Below, one piece after another: positions 8,089 through 16,245 of a DNA stretch of 64,000 nucleotides. Location of the stretch: assembly GCA_947498985.1 (NCBI GenBank), contig CANMMF010000006.1, forward strand, positions 62,001 to 126,000, in the 5' to 3' direction. Position numbers and translations under genes: made by a program. The notes under the pieces are model-generated. The model was not told the origin of the DNA. It saw nothing but the letters and a program-made list of their open reading frames with translations, and made no database searches. The stretch is from an uncultured Paracoccaceae bacterium (lineage in GTDB: Bacteria > Pseudomonadota > Alphaproteobacteria > Rhodobacterales > Rhodobacteraceae). The number at the start of each line of letters is the position of its first letter. The stretch's first letter is position 1.

Positions 8089-9176
8089 GCCAGACCGAGC
8101 GCGCCGCGAACCGCCGCACTTGCCTCGGCCAGTGTCGCGGAGCCACCCAGATCGCGGGTCAGCTGATCGCCCCGCGCCACCACCGCATCCACCGCCGCGC
8201 GCAAGGCCCGGCCATCGCTCTGCATCTGCGGCAGATCGTGGCGCGTGCCCAGCCAGTCCAGCATCATCGCCGCCGAAAGGATCATCGCAAACGGGTTGGC
8301 GATGCCCTGCCCGGCAATGTCCGGCGCGGAGCCGTGGCAGGGCTGGAACACCGCGTGCTCAAGCCCGATATCGGCGGACGGTGCCAGCCCCAGCCCGCCC
8401 ATCAGCCCGGCGCCCAGATCCGACAGGATGTCGCCGAACATGTTCTCGGTCACCAGCACGTCGAACGCCCAGGGCTTCTGCACCATCCAGAGCGCGGTGG
8501 CATCGACATAGGCGTGATCTGCGCTCAGATCGGGGTGGCGCGCGGCCTCTGCGTCAAAGATCTCGCGGAAAAAGGCGAAGGCGCGGAAGACATTGGCCTT
8601 GTCGACGCAGGTCACACGGCCCGGACCGTCGCCATTTGCACGCCGCTGCTGCGCCAGATCGAAGGTGAAGCGAAAGAGCTTTTCGGAGATGTCGCGGGTG
8701 ATCCTCAGCGTCTCGCGCGCCTCGCCCTCCTGCACCTCTCCGGCGCCTTGCGAGAAGAACAGCCCCTCGGTGCTTTCGCGCACGAGGACAAAATCGATCT
8801 GCTTGCCCTCGGGCAGTTTCAGCGGTGTCGGCTGCCCCGGGCGCACTGTCACCGGGCGCACCCCGGCAAATAGCGTGAGCGCCTTGCGCAGCTCGATCTG
8901 CGGCGAGATCTCGGTCCCGTCGGGATAGCGCACATGCGGCAGGCCCATGGCCGAGAGCAGGATGGCATCCGCGTCGCGCGCGGTCCGCAGCGAGGTTTCG
9001 GGCAGCGACTGGCCGGTCCGGGCGTAATGCGCGGCCCCCGCCGGGGCGTCCTTGAAGGCAAAGCCGTAAGCGCCGCTCCGGGCAGCCAGATCGCTGAGGA
9101 TATCGAGGCTCGGCGCCATGATTTCCGGGCCGATCCCGTCGCCGTGAAACACCGCGATGTCAAAATTCCGGGCCAT
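8085..9176 (-). CDS. Isocitrate/isopropylmalate dehydrogenase family protein (tartrate/D-malate dehydrogenase-like)
   Basis: 363 residues. It is a beta-decarboxylating dehydrogenase that uses Mg/Mn and NAD(P) to oxidise a 2-hydroxyacid. Seen in the sequence: GDGIGPEI near the N-terminus; REST-EGLFF, the loop with the substrate-contacting residues; VDKANVFR, the catalytic Lys; and NMFGDILSDLGAGLMGGLG, with the metal-binding Asp residues. The ATG at 9176 follows AAAGGACG. A longer frame reaching 9245 lacks a ribosome site and would run into the repeat region. With the Gfo/Idh enzyme and enolase-type dehydratase next door, a tartrate-like or D-malate-like sugar-acid breakdown product is plausible. 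Confidence 0.9.
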   Translation of the reverse strand: MARNFDIAVFHGDGIGPEIMAPSLDILSDLAARSGAYGFAFKDAPAGAAHYARTGQSLPETSLRTARDADAILLSAMGLPHVRYPDGTEISPQIELRKALTLFAGVRPVTVRPGQPTPLKLPEGKQIDFVLVRESTEGLFFSQGAGEVQEGEARETLRITRDISEKLFRFTFDLAQQRRANGDGPGRVTCVDKANVFRAFAFFREIFDAEAARHPDLSADHAYVDATALWMVQKPWAFDVLVTENMFGDILSDLGAGLMGGLGLAPSADIGLEHAVFQPCHGSAPDIAGQGIANPFAMILSAAMMLDWLGTRHDLPQMQSDGRALRAAVDAVVARGDQLTRDLGGSATLAEASAAVRGALGLA

Positions 9177-9235
9177 GACGTCCTTTCCGATGCGGGTGTC
9201 CCGGACGCCTGAGCAGAACCCGGGTGGCGAGATCA

Positions 9236-9286
9236 ATGCATGCATTAATCAATTCATTAATCGATTGCAAACCGGTGATCACCGGT
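9236..9286. promoter_or_regulatory. Repeat-rich regulatory region upstream of the dehydrogenase operon
   Basis: The 126-base gap between the enolase gene and the dehydrogenase start holds three elements. These are the palindrome ATGCATGCAT at 9236-9245, a 12-base tandem repeat (ATTAATCAATTC / ATTAATCGATTG, 9244-9255 and 9256-9267), and a perfect 16-base palindrome ACCGGTGATCACCGGT at 9271-9286. Its position upstream of an operon that encodes its own GntR protein suggests operators. Which protein binds which element is not known. Confidence 0.5.
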
Positions 9287-9302
9287 AAATGCGGCGTCCC
9301 GG

Positions 9303-10466
9303 CTAGCGCACCTCATACATCTCGATAAACGCAAGGTCCGGGGTCACGCCGAGGCCGGGTGCGGTGGGGATGGTCACGCGGCCGCTATTGCGGGCGACCT
9401 GGCCCTGGATGTCCAGCGGCTCGGCCAGCAGTTCGTCGCGGAATCGGTTCTCGGTGGTGTCGAACTCCAGCATCGGCTCCCAGGGATGCAGCCCGCCCGG
9501 CAGAGGCGGCATCGCCGCCAGCAGTTGCAGGTTCGTCGCCACCGCCACCGCCGAACCCCAGACATGGTTGACGACCGGCGTGAAATGCGCATGGCACAGC
9601 GCCAGCACCCGCAGGTATTCGGTGATGCCACCCAGCGCGCAGACCTCCGGTTGCGCGATGTCGAGCCCGCGGTTCTCAAGGATCGAGCGCCAGCCCCAGC
9701 GGGCAAATTCCGCCTCGCCGCCGGCGATGTTCGTGCGCAGCCCCGCGCGCAGTTCGCGGTAGCCATCATGGTCCTCGGGCGCCACCGGTTCCTCGAACCA
9801 ATAGGCGCCCAACTCGTCCAGAGCGCGGCCCACATAGAACGCATCCGAGGTGGTGTAGGCGTGGTTGGCATCGACCATGAACCGCGCCTCACCCGCGCCG
9901 CGCGCCACCGCTTCGCAGAGCCGCACATCGTCGCGCGCGCCCAGCCCGACCTTCATCTTGGTGGCCGAAAACCCCATGCCGATGATCGCCGCCGCCTCGT
10001 CCTCGAAGCGCGCCACATGATCGGCGACGCTCTCGCGCTTGAGCATCATGCCGTAGCCATAGGCCGCCACATCCGTGCGATGCGCGCCGCCGATGAGCTT
10101 GTGCAGAGGCAGCCCCGCGGATTTGCCCGCGATGTCCCAGAGCGCGATATCGACGCCCGAGAGCGCCTGAATCGGCATGCCTTTCTGGCCGTGATCGCGC
10201 AGCAGATTGTAGACCTTGTGCCAGATCACGTCGCGGTCGAGCACGTCCATGCCGAGCACCATCGGCGCGATCACCCGCTCGACAATCGCCTTGTTGGCAA
10301 GCGCCACATTGCCGGGCCCGAAACACTCGCCCCAGCCGGTGAGCCCCTCATCGGTGGTGACCTCGACCAGATGCGCCGTGCGCTTGGCATAATACTGCTG
10401 GCTGTAGCCCAGCTCCTCGGGCATGTCGCATTGCAGCACGTGACTGCGGATGGAGGTGATCTTCAT
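9303..10466 (-). CDS. Mandelate racemase/muconate lactonizing enzyme family protein (sugar acid dehydratase-like)
   Basis: 387 residues, enolase superfamily, mandelate-racemase subgroup. The N-terminal capping domain is followed by the barrel with TKMKVG (KxK base), MVDANHAYT, WFEEP and GGEAEF (three metal ligands Asp, Glu, Glu), and VNHVWG with the catalytic His. Having both the KxK lysine and the His is typical of acid-sugar dehydratases, so dehydration of an aldonic or aldaric acid is the likely reaction. It stands alone on the minus strand upstream of the dehydrogenase operon and separated from it by the operator-like region. The ATG is preceded by GGGGAC. Confidence 0.9.
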   Translation of the reverse strand: MKITSIRSHVLQCDMPEELGYSQQYYAKRTAHLVEVTTDEGLTGWGECFGPGNVALANKAIVERVIAPMVLGMDVLDRDVIWHKVYNLLRDHGQKGMPIQALSGVDIALWDIAGKSAGLPLHKLIGGAHRTDVAAYGYGMMLKRESVADHVARFEDEAAAIIGMGFSATKMKVGLGARDDVRLCEAVARGAGEARFMVDANHAYTTSDAFYVGRALDELGAYWFEEPVAPEDHDGYRELRAGLRTNIAGGEAEFARWGWRSILENRGLDIAQPEVCALGGITEYLRVLALCHAHFTPVVNHVWGSAVAVATNLQLLAAMPPLPGGLHPWEPMLEFDTTENRFRDELLAEPLDIQGQVARNSGRVTIPTAPGLGVTPDLAFIEMYEVR

Positions 10467-10749
10467 GGCTTGTCCCCGTTCACCGGCCCCCTGGGGGCGC
10501 TTTGCGGACAGTCTGGCACCTGCCCCTCCGCCGCGCCAGTCCGGACGGGCGGCGACCTCCCCCGCCGTTGCCTCCGACCGCGGCGCGATGATTCATGGAC
10601 CGGACGCCTTTTTTGACGGCAGGACCTGCGAAATCCCGCCGTCACGCTGATCAAATTTTCAGCGCTTTCTGCATTGCAGCATAAAATCGCATGTCGCGTG
10701 CACTTTTTCTTTTTCACCCATCACGGGGCTGGCTAATCTCGAGGACAGA
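10467..10749. other. Non-coding stretch upstream of a nitrate-assimilation-type leader
   Basis: No credible gene. The first half is GC-rich upstream DNA of the enolase gene. The second half becomes AT-richer and holds the perfect dyad CTGCA-T-TGCAG at about 10670-10680, consistent with an old promoter and activator region for the leader at 10750. I could not identify a -12/-24 promoter with confidence. Confidence 0.4.
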
Positions 10750-10870
10750 CGAGGCAGCGATGCCTCGAAACTCAGGGCGCGACGCTGCAGCCCGCGTTCC
10801 AGGCAAAGCCGCTTGAGTCCGGAAATGCGCACCTCCTCCCGCGCGGATCCGGATCAAGCGGCTTTTTTTC
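10750..10870 (+). promoter_or_regulatory. Attenuator leader: hexaloop hairpin plus intrinsic terminator (NasT/ANTAR type)
   Basis: A 6-base-pair hairpin CGAGGC-AGCGAT-GCCTCG lies at 10750-10767. Its six-base loop has A at position 1 and G at position 4, the hallmark of RNA hairpins bound by ANTAR antiterminators such as NasR and NasT. About 40 bases downstream, AAGCCGCTTGA-G-TCCGG (from 10806) pairs with CCGGATCAAGCGGCTT (to 10864) with one bulged base, followed by a run of seven T (10863-10869): an intrinsic terminator. The second ANTAR hairpin normally found next to the terminator is not clear, which fits a decaying element. Known NasT leaders sit before nitrate assimilation operons, and fragments of one follow here. 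Confidence 0.65.
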
Positions 10871-10900
10871 TTTTTCCCCCCACCGCAAGGGTTTTCCCAA

Positions 10901-11275
10901 TGACACACCATCTTGCGACACTGGGCGTGGTCGCGTCCCGGCTGGTCGCAGATGCCCGATCTGGAGAAGGACGAGCAGACCCCGGGACTTCCTCAAGCGC
11001 ACCGATATGGCGCCGCGCGCCCTGGCCTGGCTGCCGATGGCCACGATGATCGTCTCGGCGACCTGAACCAAGAACGGGTGTTCGCCAAGTCCTCTCTGGT
11101 CTCGGCGATCACCGTCACGCCCTGCTCGCTCTCCCCCGACGGCACGCTGACCGATGCGGTGCCGGTCACCCTGCCCCGCCCGGGTCGAGGAGACCCGCAC
11201 CCTGCCTACGTGACACCGATCCCGGGAGTGCCCGCGGCGGTGAAACAGACGCAGCAGAGGCGGATCGAAGAGCGG
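10901..11275 (+). pseudogene. Unresolved decayed sequence at the head of the nitrate-assimilation relic
   Basis: An ATG at 10901 stands where the first gene after the leader should begin, but no frame stays open or resembles a complete protein. In an intact operon this position would hold the nitrate-binding protein and permease genes. I see short protein-like pieces but nothing I can assign with confidence. I call it relic DNA because of its place between the leader and the recognisable ATPase fragment. Confidence 0.35.
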
Positions 11276-11578
11276 TTGCTGAACGTCTCGCAACTGCACA
11301 AGGTCTGTCCATGCCCCAGGGCCCGCTCACCGCGGTCGAGGATTTCGATCCCGAGATCAATCGCGGCGCGTTCATCGCTCTGATCGGCCATTCGGGCTGC
11401 GGCACGTCCACGGTGCTGACCATGGCGGCGGGGCTGACCGCGATCTCGACAGGCCCTGCTCGAGCATCCCGACGACTGCAGCCACCGGCAGGACGCGCTT
11501 GATTTCCTTGAGCACCACGAACACGGCAACCCCGCCCAGCCAAAAGCGGCCGGGCCCTCAATCATTGCAGCAGAGTGA
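11276..11578 (+). pseudogene. Nitrate ABC transporter ATPase, decayed remnant
   Basis: The pieces read like the two ends of an NrtC/NrtD-type nitrate-import ATPase. The N-terminal LLNVSQLHKV starts at 11276, then a frameshift leads to PQGPLTAVEDFDPEINRG and FIALIGHSGCGTSTVLTMAAGL (from 11311). Next, after a large internal deletion, comes the C-terminal LLEHPDDCSHRQDALDFLEHH, ending in a TGA at 11576-11578. The Walker A lysine is replaced (GHSGCG-T-ST instead of GHSGCGKST), so even the ATP site is dead. About 100 residues remain of some 260. Confidence 0.75.
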
Positions 11579-11698
11579 GCGCGATGAACTGTTCGGCTGC
11601 CCGGCCCACCGCCTTCGGCAAACGCAACATGCTGAGCCCGGGGCCCTCGGGTGACAAGACCTGCCAAGAGATCAGCCGCCATGACGACGCCTTTACGC

Positions 11699-11870
11699 GG
11701 GCCACAAGATCACCTGCCGCCTTGGCACGCAGGACAGCACCGGGCCGGGCCTCCGGCTGGAAAAGATCCTCCGGGGGTCGTGAACGCCGCACAAGCGCAA
11801 GCTCGGGGTCTCGGGCTGTCCGCGCACCGGCAAATCGGCGCGGCTCAGCCGCCGGCTTGCCGGGCCTTTC
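11699..11870 (+). pseudogene. nirB: Nitrite reductase large subunit (NirB), decayed remnant
   Basis: One frame reads CRLGTQDSTGPGLRLEKILRGS, then a TGA (11781-11783), then TPHKRKLGVSGCPRTGKSA. In intact NirB this block is close to GTQDST-LG-RLEK-WGSW-TPHK-KL-VSGCPRNCAEA, the siroheme/4Fe-4S region. The stop falls exactly where a conserved Trp is expected (TGG to TGA), and the NCAEA after SGCPR is lost. Only this patch of an about 800-residue protein survives. It sits after the ATPase relic, as in functional nas operons. Confidence 0.75.
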
Positions 11871-11897
11871 GCCAAGATGCATCGCGAGGATGCGCGC

Positions 11898-12095
11898 ATG
11901 AGCGGCATTGCCGCTGCCGATCTGGTGCGGTTGCACAGGGCCACCGGAACCGGCCTGTTCCGCGCGTTGCTGACCAATCGCGCGCGGGCCGGATTTTTGT
12001 GCAAATGCACTGGACGCGCATCACGGTCGCGGGCAGCCTTGCCACCAGGCTTGTCGCGGCAGTTGTGGATCCTGTCTCCGGTCAGCCCGCTTTGA
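11898..12095 (+). pseudogene. nasA: Assimilatory nitrate reductase (NasA), decayed C-terminal remnant
   Basis: The frame beginning near 11898 reads DLVRLHRATGTGLFRALLTNRARAG. A frameshift then continues as IFVQMHWTRITVAGSLATRL and VVDPVSGQPAL up to about 12095. This matches the C-terminal molydopterin-dinucleotide-binding domain of nitrate reductases, where (V/P)MHW and VDPVSGQPE are conserved. Everything upstream of this domain is gone. The order ATPase, nirB, nasA is that of nitrate assimilation operons, so this is a collapsed operon rather than scattered debris. Confidence 0.75.
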
Positions 12096-12107
12096 CGTGC
12101 GGTGCGG

Positions 12108-13043
12108 TTACCGCCGCTGCCCCATCGCAGAGATGCCGACCGCGGCGAGGATGATCAGGCCCATCGTCAGGTCCCGGTAAAACGGGTCGGCGCTGAGGAT
12201 GTTGAAGCCATTGTTGACCAGCGCCAGCAGGAACACCCCCGCCAGCGACCGCCACACCGCGCCCTGCCCGCCATAGATCGAGGTGCCGCCGAGGATCACC
12301 GCGGCGATGGCCTGCAACTCCATCCCTTCCCCCGCCGAGGCCTGCCCCAATGCCACCCGTGAGGTCGAGATGATCGAGGCGAGCCCGGCGGCAAACCCCG
12401 CAATGGCAAAAGTCGCGATCTTGATGCGGTCGGTGCGGATGCCCGACAGGATCGCGGCTTCTTCGTTGCCGCCCACCGCGAGGATTCGTCGTCCGAGCGT
12501 GGTGCGCGTCAGAAGGAAAGTCAGCACCAGCGCGAAGATCACCATGATCCAGATCGAGTTGAACACGCCCATGAACCGGCCCCGGCCCAGCCAGGTGAAT
12601 TCGTCCAGCCGGACCGAGATCAGCCGCCCGTCCGACACCGCGATGGCGATGCCCTTGAAGATCAGCGCCGTCGCGATGGTGGCCAGAAACGAATGCACCC
12701 GCAGCGTGGTGATGGCGACCCCGTTGAGGTAGCCCAGCAGCAAGCCGACAAAAGGCGCAATCAGCAGGCCCAGATACGGGTTCACGTTGAGCGCGAGCCA
12801 GGCCGCGGTCACCGAGCCCATGGCAAAGATCGCCGCCACCGAAAGATCGAACCCGCCCGCGATGATCACCAGCGTCATCGCCGAGGCCATGATCGCCAGA
12901 GGCGCGTTCTGGTTGAGGATATTCAAGAGGTTGCGCCCGGTCAGAAAGCTGTCCGAAAGCAGCGACAGCGCGATCATCAGCGCCGCAATCAGGATCAGGA
13001 CCGCGTAATCCTGCAGGAATTTGAGGGTCTGCGCACGTGTCAT
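12108..13043 (-). CDS. ABC transporter permease (ribose/xylose type, BPD_transp_2)
   Basis: 311 residues with about eight to ten hydrophobic segments, the usual topology of RbsC-type permeases. The family loop GGNEEAAILSGIRTDRIK and the segment AIAAVILGGTSIYGGQG are clear. It is the last gene of the minus operon and its ATG overlaps the stop of the ATPase gene (ATGA). It should form the membrane channel for the periplasmic binding protein at 18337-19323. The transporter is embedded with hydantoinase subunits, so its cargo is probably a cyclic amide or a nucleobase-like ring rather than a sugar. Confidence 0.92.
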   Translation of the reverse strand: MTRAQTLKFLQDYAVLILIAALMIALSLLSDSFLTGRNLLNILNQNAPLAIMASAMTLVIIAGGFDLSVAAIFAMGSVTAAWLALNVNPYLGLLIAPFVGLLLGYLNGVAITTLRVHSFLATIATALIFKGIAIAVSDGRLISVRLDEFTWLGRGRFMGVFNSIWIMVIFALVLTFLLTRTTLGRRILAVGGNEEAAILSGIRTDRIKIATFAIAGFAAGLASIISTSRVALGQASAGEGMELQAIAAVILGGTSIYGGQGAVWRSLAGVFLLALVNNGFNILSADPFYRDLTMGLIILAAVGISAMGQRR

Positions 13044-14548
13044 GCAACGCTGTCCTTTGTGCCTTGGTGCCGGAAAAGAGCCGAGAGCACGTCGGCCTCG
13101 CTCACCTCGTCAGGGTCGATCTCGTCCACCAGCCGACCGCGATCCACCAGAAAGACGCGTGTCGCGAGCCCCAGCACTTCGTCGATCTCGGAGGAAATGA
13201 CCAGAATGGCCACACCTTCGGCGGCCATGCGCACGATCTCCTGGTGAATGGTCTCGCGCGCGCCCACATCGACGCCGCGCGACGGTTCGTCCAGGATCAG
13301 GACACGCGGATCCCCGGCGGTCCATTTGCCGATCAGCACCTTCTGCTGGTTGCCGCCGGAATAGTTCGACACGTCGCCGTCGATGATCGCGGGCCGCACG
13401 CTGAACTGCTCGATCAGGCGTTGCGCAAGACCGGTCTCTGCGTGCCGCGCCACCACCCCACCCCTTGAGAAGGCACCGAGATGCGGCAGCGAGATGTTGG
13501 CGCGCACCGGCAAGGTCATCACCAGCCCCTGCCCGCGCCGGTCTTCGGGCACCATGACGATCCCGGCTTGCGTCGCGGCGCGGATCGAGCGGTTTTCCAA
13601 CGGCGTTCCGGCCACCTCGACGCTGCCGGTGGCGGCATCGGCACCGATGATCGCGCGGGCGATCTCCGACCGGCCCGCGCCCACCAGACCGGCAAGGCCC
13701 ACGATCTCGCCCGCGCGGATCTCCAGCCGGTCGACCTGCGCGCCATTGGTGGATCTGAGGTTGCGCACCGACAAAGCGACCGGGCCGTGATCGCGCGGTT
13801 TCGGCGGGTAGAGCGTTTCCGACTTCGCGCCGCCCAGCATGGCGGAGACCAGCGTTTCCCTGCTTTCGCCTTGCGTGTCCCTGGTGTGCACCAGTGCGCC
13901 GTTGCGCAGCACGGTGACACGGTCGGTCACATCGAGGATGTCGCCCAGAAAATGCGTGACATAGATCACCGACCGGCCTTCATCGCGCAAGCCGCGCATG
14001 ATGCGGTGCAACTGGTCGACCTCGGTCTTGGAGAGCGACGAGGTCGGCTCGTCCATGACGATGACCCGCGCCTTGCGGGCCAGCGCGCGCAGGATCTCGA
14101 TCTTCTGCTGGTCGGCGATTGTCAGGCTCGAGGTCACCGCATCGGGATCAAGCCGCAGCCCGCTGTCGCGCATCAGCGCCTCGAGGCGGCTGGCCTCGGT
14201 GCCGAGCAGCACGCCGCGGCGGTGCTCCTCGACCCCCAGATAGACATTCTGCGCCACCGTCAGCGCGGGCACCAGTTGCAACTCCTGATGCATGATGGCG
14301 ATGCCGTTCTGCAGCGCCGTGGGTGTGTCCCAGCGATCCTGGAGGCGGCCATCGACGGCGATGGTGCCCTGTGTCGCCCGGTAATAGCCGCCCAGCACCT
14401 TGCCAAGCGTGGATTTGCCGGCGCCATTCTCTCCGATCAGCCCGTGGACCTCGCCGGGGCGGATGTCGAGATCCACCCCGGAGAGCACCTGAACGTCGCC
14501 AAAGCGCACGCCCGCGCCCCGCACGGAGAGAGTGGCCGCAGCGCTCAT
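13040..14548 (-). CDS. ABC transporter ATP-binding protein, double cassette (RbsA/MglA type)
   Basis: 502 residues with two fused ATPase cassettes. The first has Walker A GENGAGKST, an atypical signature region around LTIADQQKIEI, and Walker B VIVMDEPTSSLS. The second has the degenerate Walker A GLVGAGRSE that is normal for cassette two of RbsA/MglA, the signature YSGGNQQKV, and Walker B VLILDEPSRGVD. The ATG at 14548 overlaps the stop of the HyuB gene (ATGA). A longer open frame to 15253 only reads through HyuB in the wrong frame. It energises the permease at 12108-13043. Confidence 0.93.
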   Translation of the reverse strand: MSAAATLSVRGAGVRFGDVQVLSGVDLDIRPGEVHGLIGENGAGKSTLGKVLGGYYRATQGTIAVDGRLQDRWDTPTALQNGIAIMHQELQLVPALTVAQNVYLGVEEHRRGVLLGTEASRLEALMRDSGLRLDPDAVTSSLTIADQQKIEILRALARKARVIVMDEPTSSLSKTEVDQLHRIMRGLRDEGRSVIYVTHFLGDILDVTDRVTVLRNGALVHTRDTQGESRETLVSAMLGGAKSETLYPPKPRDHGPVALSVRNLRSTNGAQVDRLEIRAGEIVGLAGLVGAGRSEIARAIIGADAATGSVEVAGTPLENRSIRAATQAGIVMVPEDRRGQGLVMTLPVRANISLPHLGAFSRGGVVARHAETGLAQRLIEQFSVRPAIIDGDVSNYSGGNQQKVLIGKWTAGDPRVLILDEPSRGVDVGARETIHQEIVRMAAEGVAILVISSEIDEVLGLATRVFLVDRGRLVDEIDPDEVSEADVLSALFRHQGTKDSVA

Positions 14549-16245
14549 CTGGGGACCGAGGCGGCCTGATCGACGGTGCCATCGGGCCCGACCGCGACGC
14601 CGTATTGCGCCTTGGCCGCGTCGGGGCTGACCAGACCGCGGCGCACATCGCGCGCCACATCCTCGACCGCGCGCTGCATCGGATCGCCATTGCCGCCGCC
14701 GCCGCCGGTCTTGCTTTCGACCACGGTGCCCGCGGGCAGCGCCCGCGCCCGCATCTTCAGAGGATGTTCGGTGCTGCCATCGGGAAAAAAGACGGTGATC
14801 TCCGGCCCCATCCCGTCGTGACCGCCATTGAGGCCCCAGGCGGGCGTGTGCGAGCGTTCGAACCAGATCGCGCCGAAATTGTCCTCGAGCATCCGGTAGC
14901 GCCGCGTGACGCCAAAGCCGCCGCGGTTCTTGCCCGGCCCGGCGCTGTCGGGCCGCATGGAGAACTCCTCCAGCCGGACGGGAAACTTCGTCTCCATGAC
15001 CTCGGCGGGGATGTTGCGGAAGCCGCCATTCACCAGGTTGATCAAGGCGCTTTCGCCGTCGCTGTCGGCCCGTCCGCCCCAGCCGCCGGCGGTGGGCTCG
15101 ATAGAGATCCACTGGCCGCGCTTGGGATCGACCGAGAAAAAGCCCACAACCATCGAGTCGCCGTAATGCGCGGCGGTCGAGCGTTCCGGCATGGCCTCCG
15201 ACAGGCACGAGATGAAGAGATCGGCCAGAAGGCCCAGACCGGTGAAATACCATTCACAGGCCGCCGGTTCGCCCGCGTTGAACATGCACTCGTCGGGCAT
15301 GATCACCTTCATGGTCTCGAACGAACCGCCGGTGATCGCGCCTTCGGGCGCAATCATCGTCTTGTAGGCCAGCCGCAGCAGCGACGCGGTCTGGCTCGCG
15401 CCGCAATTGATCGAGCCTGCCACCGGGCCGGACGTGCCGGTCAGATCGACGATCAGCTCTTCGCCCTTGACGGTCAGGGTCAGCGCGACCTTCACCGGCG
15501 CGTCGCCGACGCCGTCATTGTCGAGATACCCCTCGCGGCTCCAGCTGCCGTCGGGCAGCGCGCCGATGGCCGCGCGGTCCATGCGGCGCGCCTGCTCGAA
15601 GATGTTCTGGCAGGCCGCGCGATAGGTGCCGGAGCCGATTTTACCCAGCAATTGCCCCAGCCGCTTTTCGCCGGTGCGGATGGCGGCGATCTGCGCGCCC
15701 AGATCGCCGATGGTGGCGCCCTCGAGACGGGTGTTGAGCTTGAGGTGGTCGTACCATTCGCGGATCGGCTTGCCCTGGCTCACGATCCGGGTCGGCCCGA
15801 GGCGCAGCCCCTCCTGGTAGATGTTCTGCGACGACATCGTGGAGCCGGGATCCATCGCGCCGATATCGTTCCAATGCGCGCGCGCCGCGCCGAACCCCAC
15901 CAGTTCGCCGTCGTGAAAGATCGGGCCGATGGCGGTGACGTCATGCAAATGTGTGCCCTGCATGTAGCTGTCATTCATGATGAAGATGTCGCCCTGGTGA
16001 ATGTCGTCGCCGTAATAGTCCTTGACGTGGCGCACGCAGACGTCGATGGCGCCGATGAAAAGCGGCACACCGGTGGATTGCCCCAGCATGTTGCCATGTT
16101 CGTCCATCAGCGCCACGGCGCTGTCCTTGCCTTCGTAGATGATCGCCGAATGCGCCGAGCGCCAGAGCGAGGCGTTCATGTCCTCGGCGCAGGAGATGAC
16201 GAAGTTGCGCACAACCTCGGTGGTGATGGGATCTGCCTGGCTCAT
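14545..16245 (-). CDS. hyuB: Hydantoinase/oxoprolinase family protein, subunit B
   Basis: 566 residues, the normal length of HyuB. Family blocks visible: ITTEVVRNFVISCAEDM at the N-terminus, HQGDIFIMNDSYMQGTHLHD (metal-site region), GAARAHWNDIG, and the Gly-rich C-terminal region PGSTVESKTGGGGGNG-like (read here as VVESKTGGGGGNGDP). B subunits carry the ring-opening site and work with an ATP-hydrolysing A subunit, which is the next gene upstream with a four-base overlap. The joint operon with an ABC transporter suggests the substrate is imported and then opened in the cytoplasm. A hydantoin, N-methylhydantoin or 5-oxoproline-like compound is plausible. Confidence 0.93.
   Translation of the reverse strand: MSQADPITTEVVRNFVISCAEDMNASLWRSAHSAIIYEGKDSAVALMDEHGNMLGQSTGVPLFIGAIDVCVRHVKDYYGDDIHQGDIFIMNDSYMQGTHLHDVTAIGPIFHDGELVGFGAARAHWNDIGAMDPGSTMSSQNIYQEGLRLGPTRIVSQGKPIREWYDHLKLNTRLEGATIGDLGAQIAAIRTGEKRLGQLLGKIGSGTYRAACQNIFEQARRMDRAAIGALPDGSWSREGYLDNDGVGDAPVKVALTLTVKGEELIVDLTGTSGPVAGSINCGASQTASLLRLAYKTMIAPEGAITGGSFETMKVIMPDECMFNAGEPAACEWYFTGLGLLADLFISCLSEAMPERSTAAHYGDSMVVGFFSVDPKRGQWISIEPTAGGWGGRADSDGESALINLVNGGFRNIPAEVMETKFPVRLEEFSMRPDSAGPGKNRGGFGVTRRYRMLEDNFGAIWFERSHTPAWGLNGGHDGMGPEITVFFPDGSTEHPLKMRARALPAGTVVESKTGGGGGNGDPMQRAVEDVARDVRRGLVSPDAAKAQYGVAVGPDGTVDQAASVPR

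Noticed and set aside
10813-11561. Several short open frames (78-175 codons) in the relic region
   Set aside because: They start and stop across the decayed nas fragments in changing frames and none matches a full protein, so I report them as relic DNA.
13040-15253. ATPase frame extended upstream to 737 residues
   Set aside because: The extra 235 residues are the HyuB gene in the wrong frame. The ATG at 14548 overlaps the HyuB stop and begins the ATPase fold.
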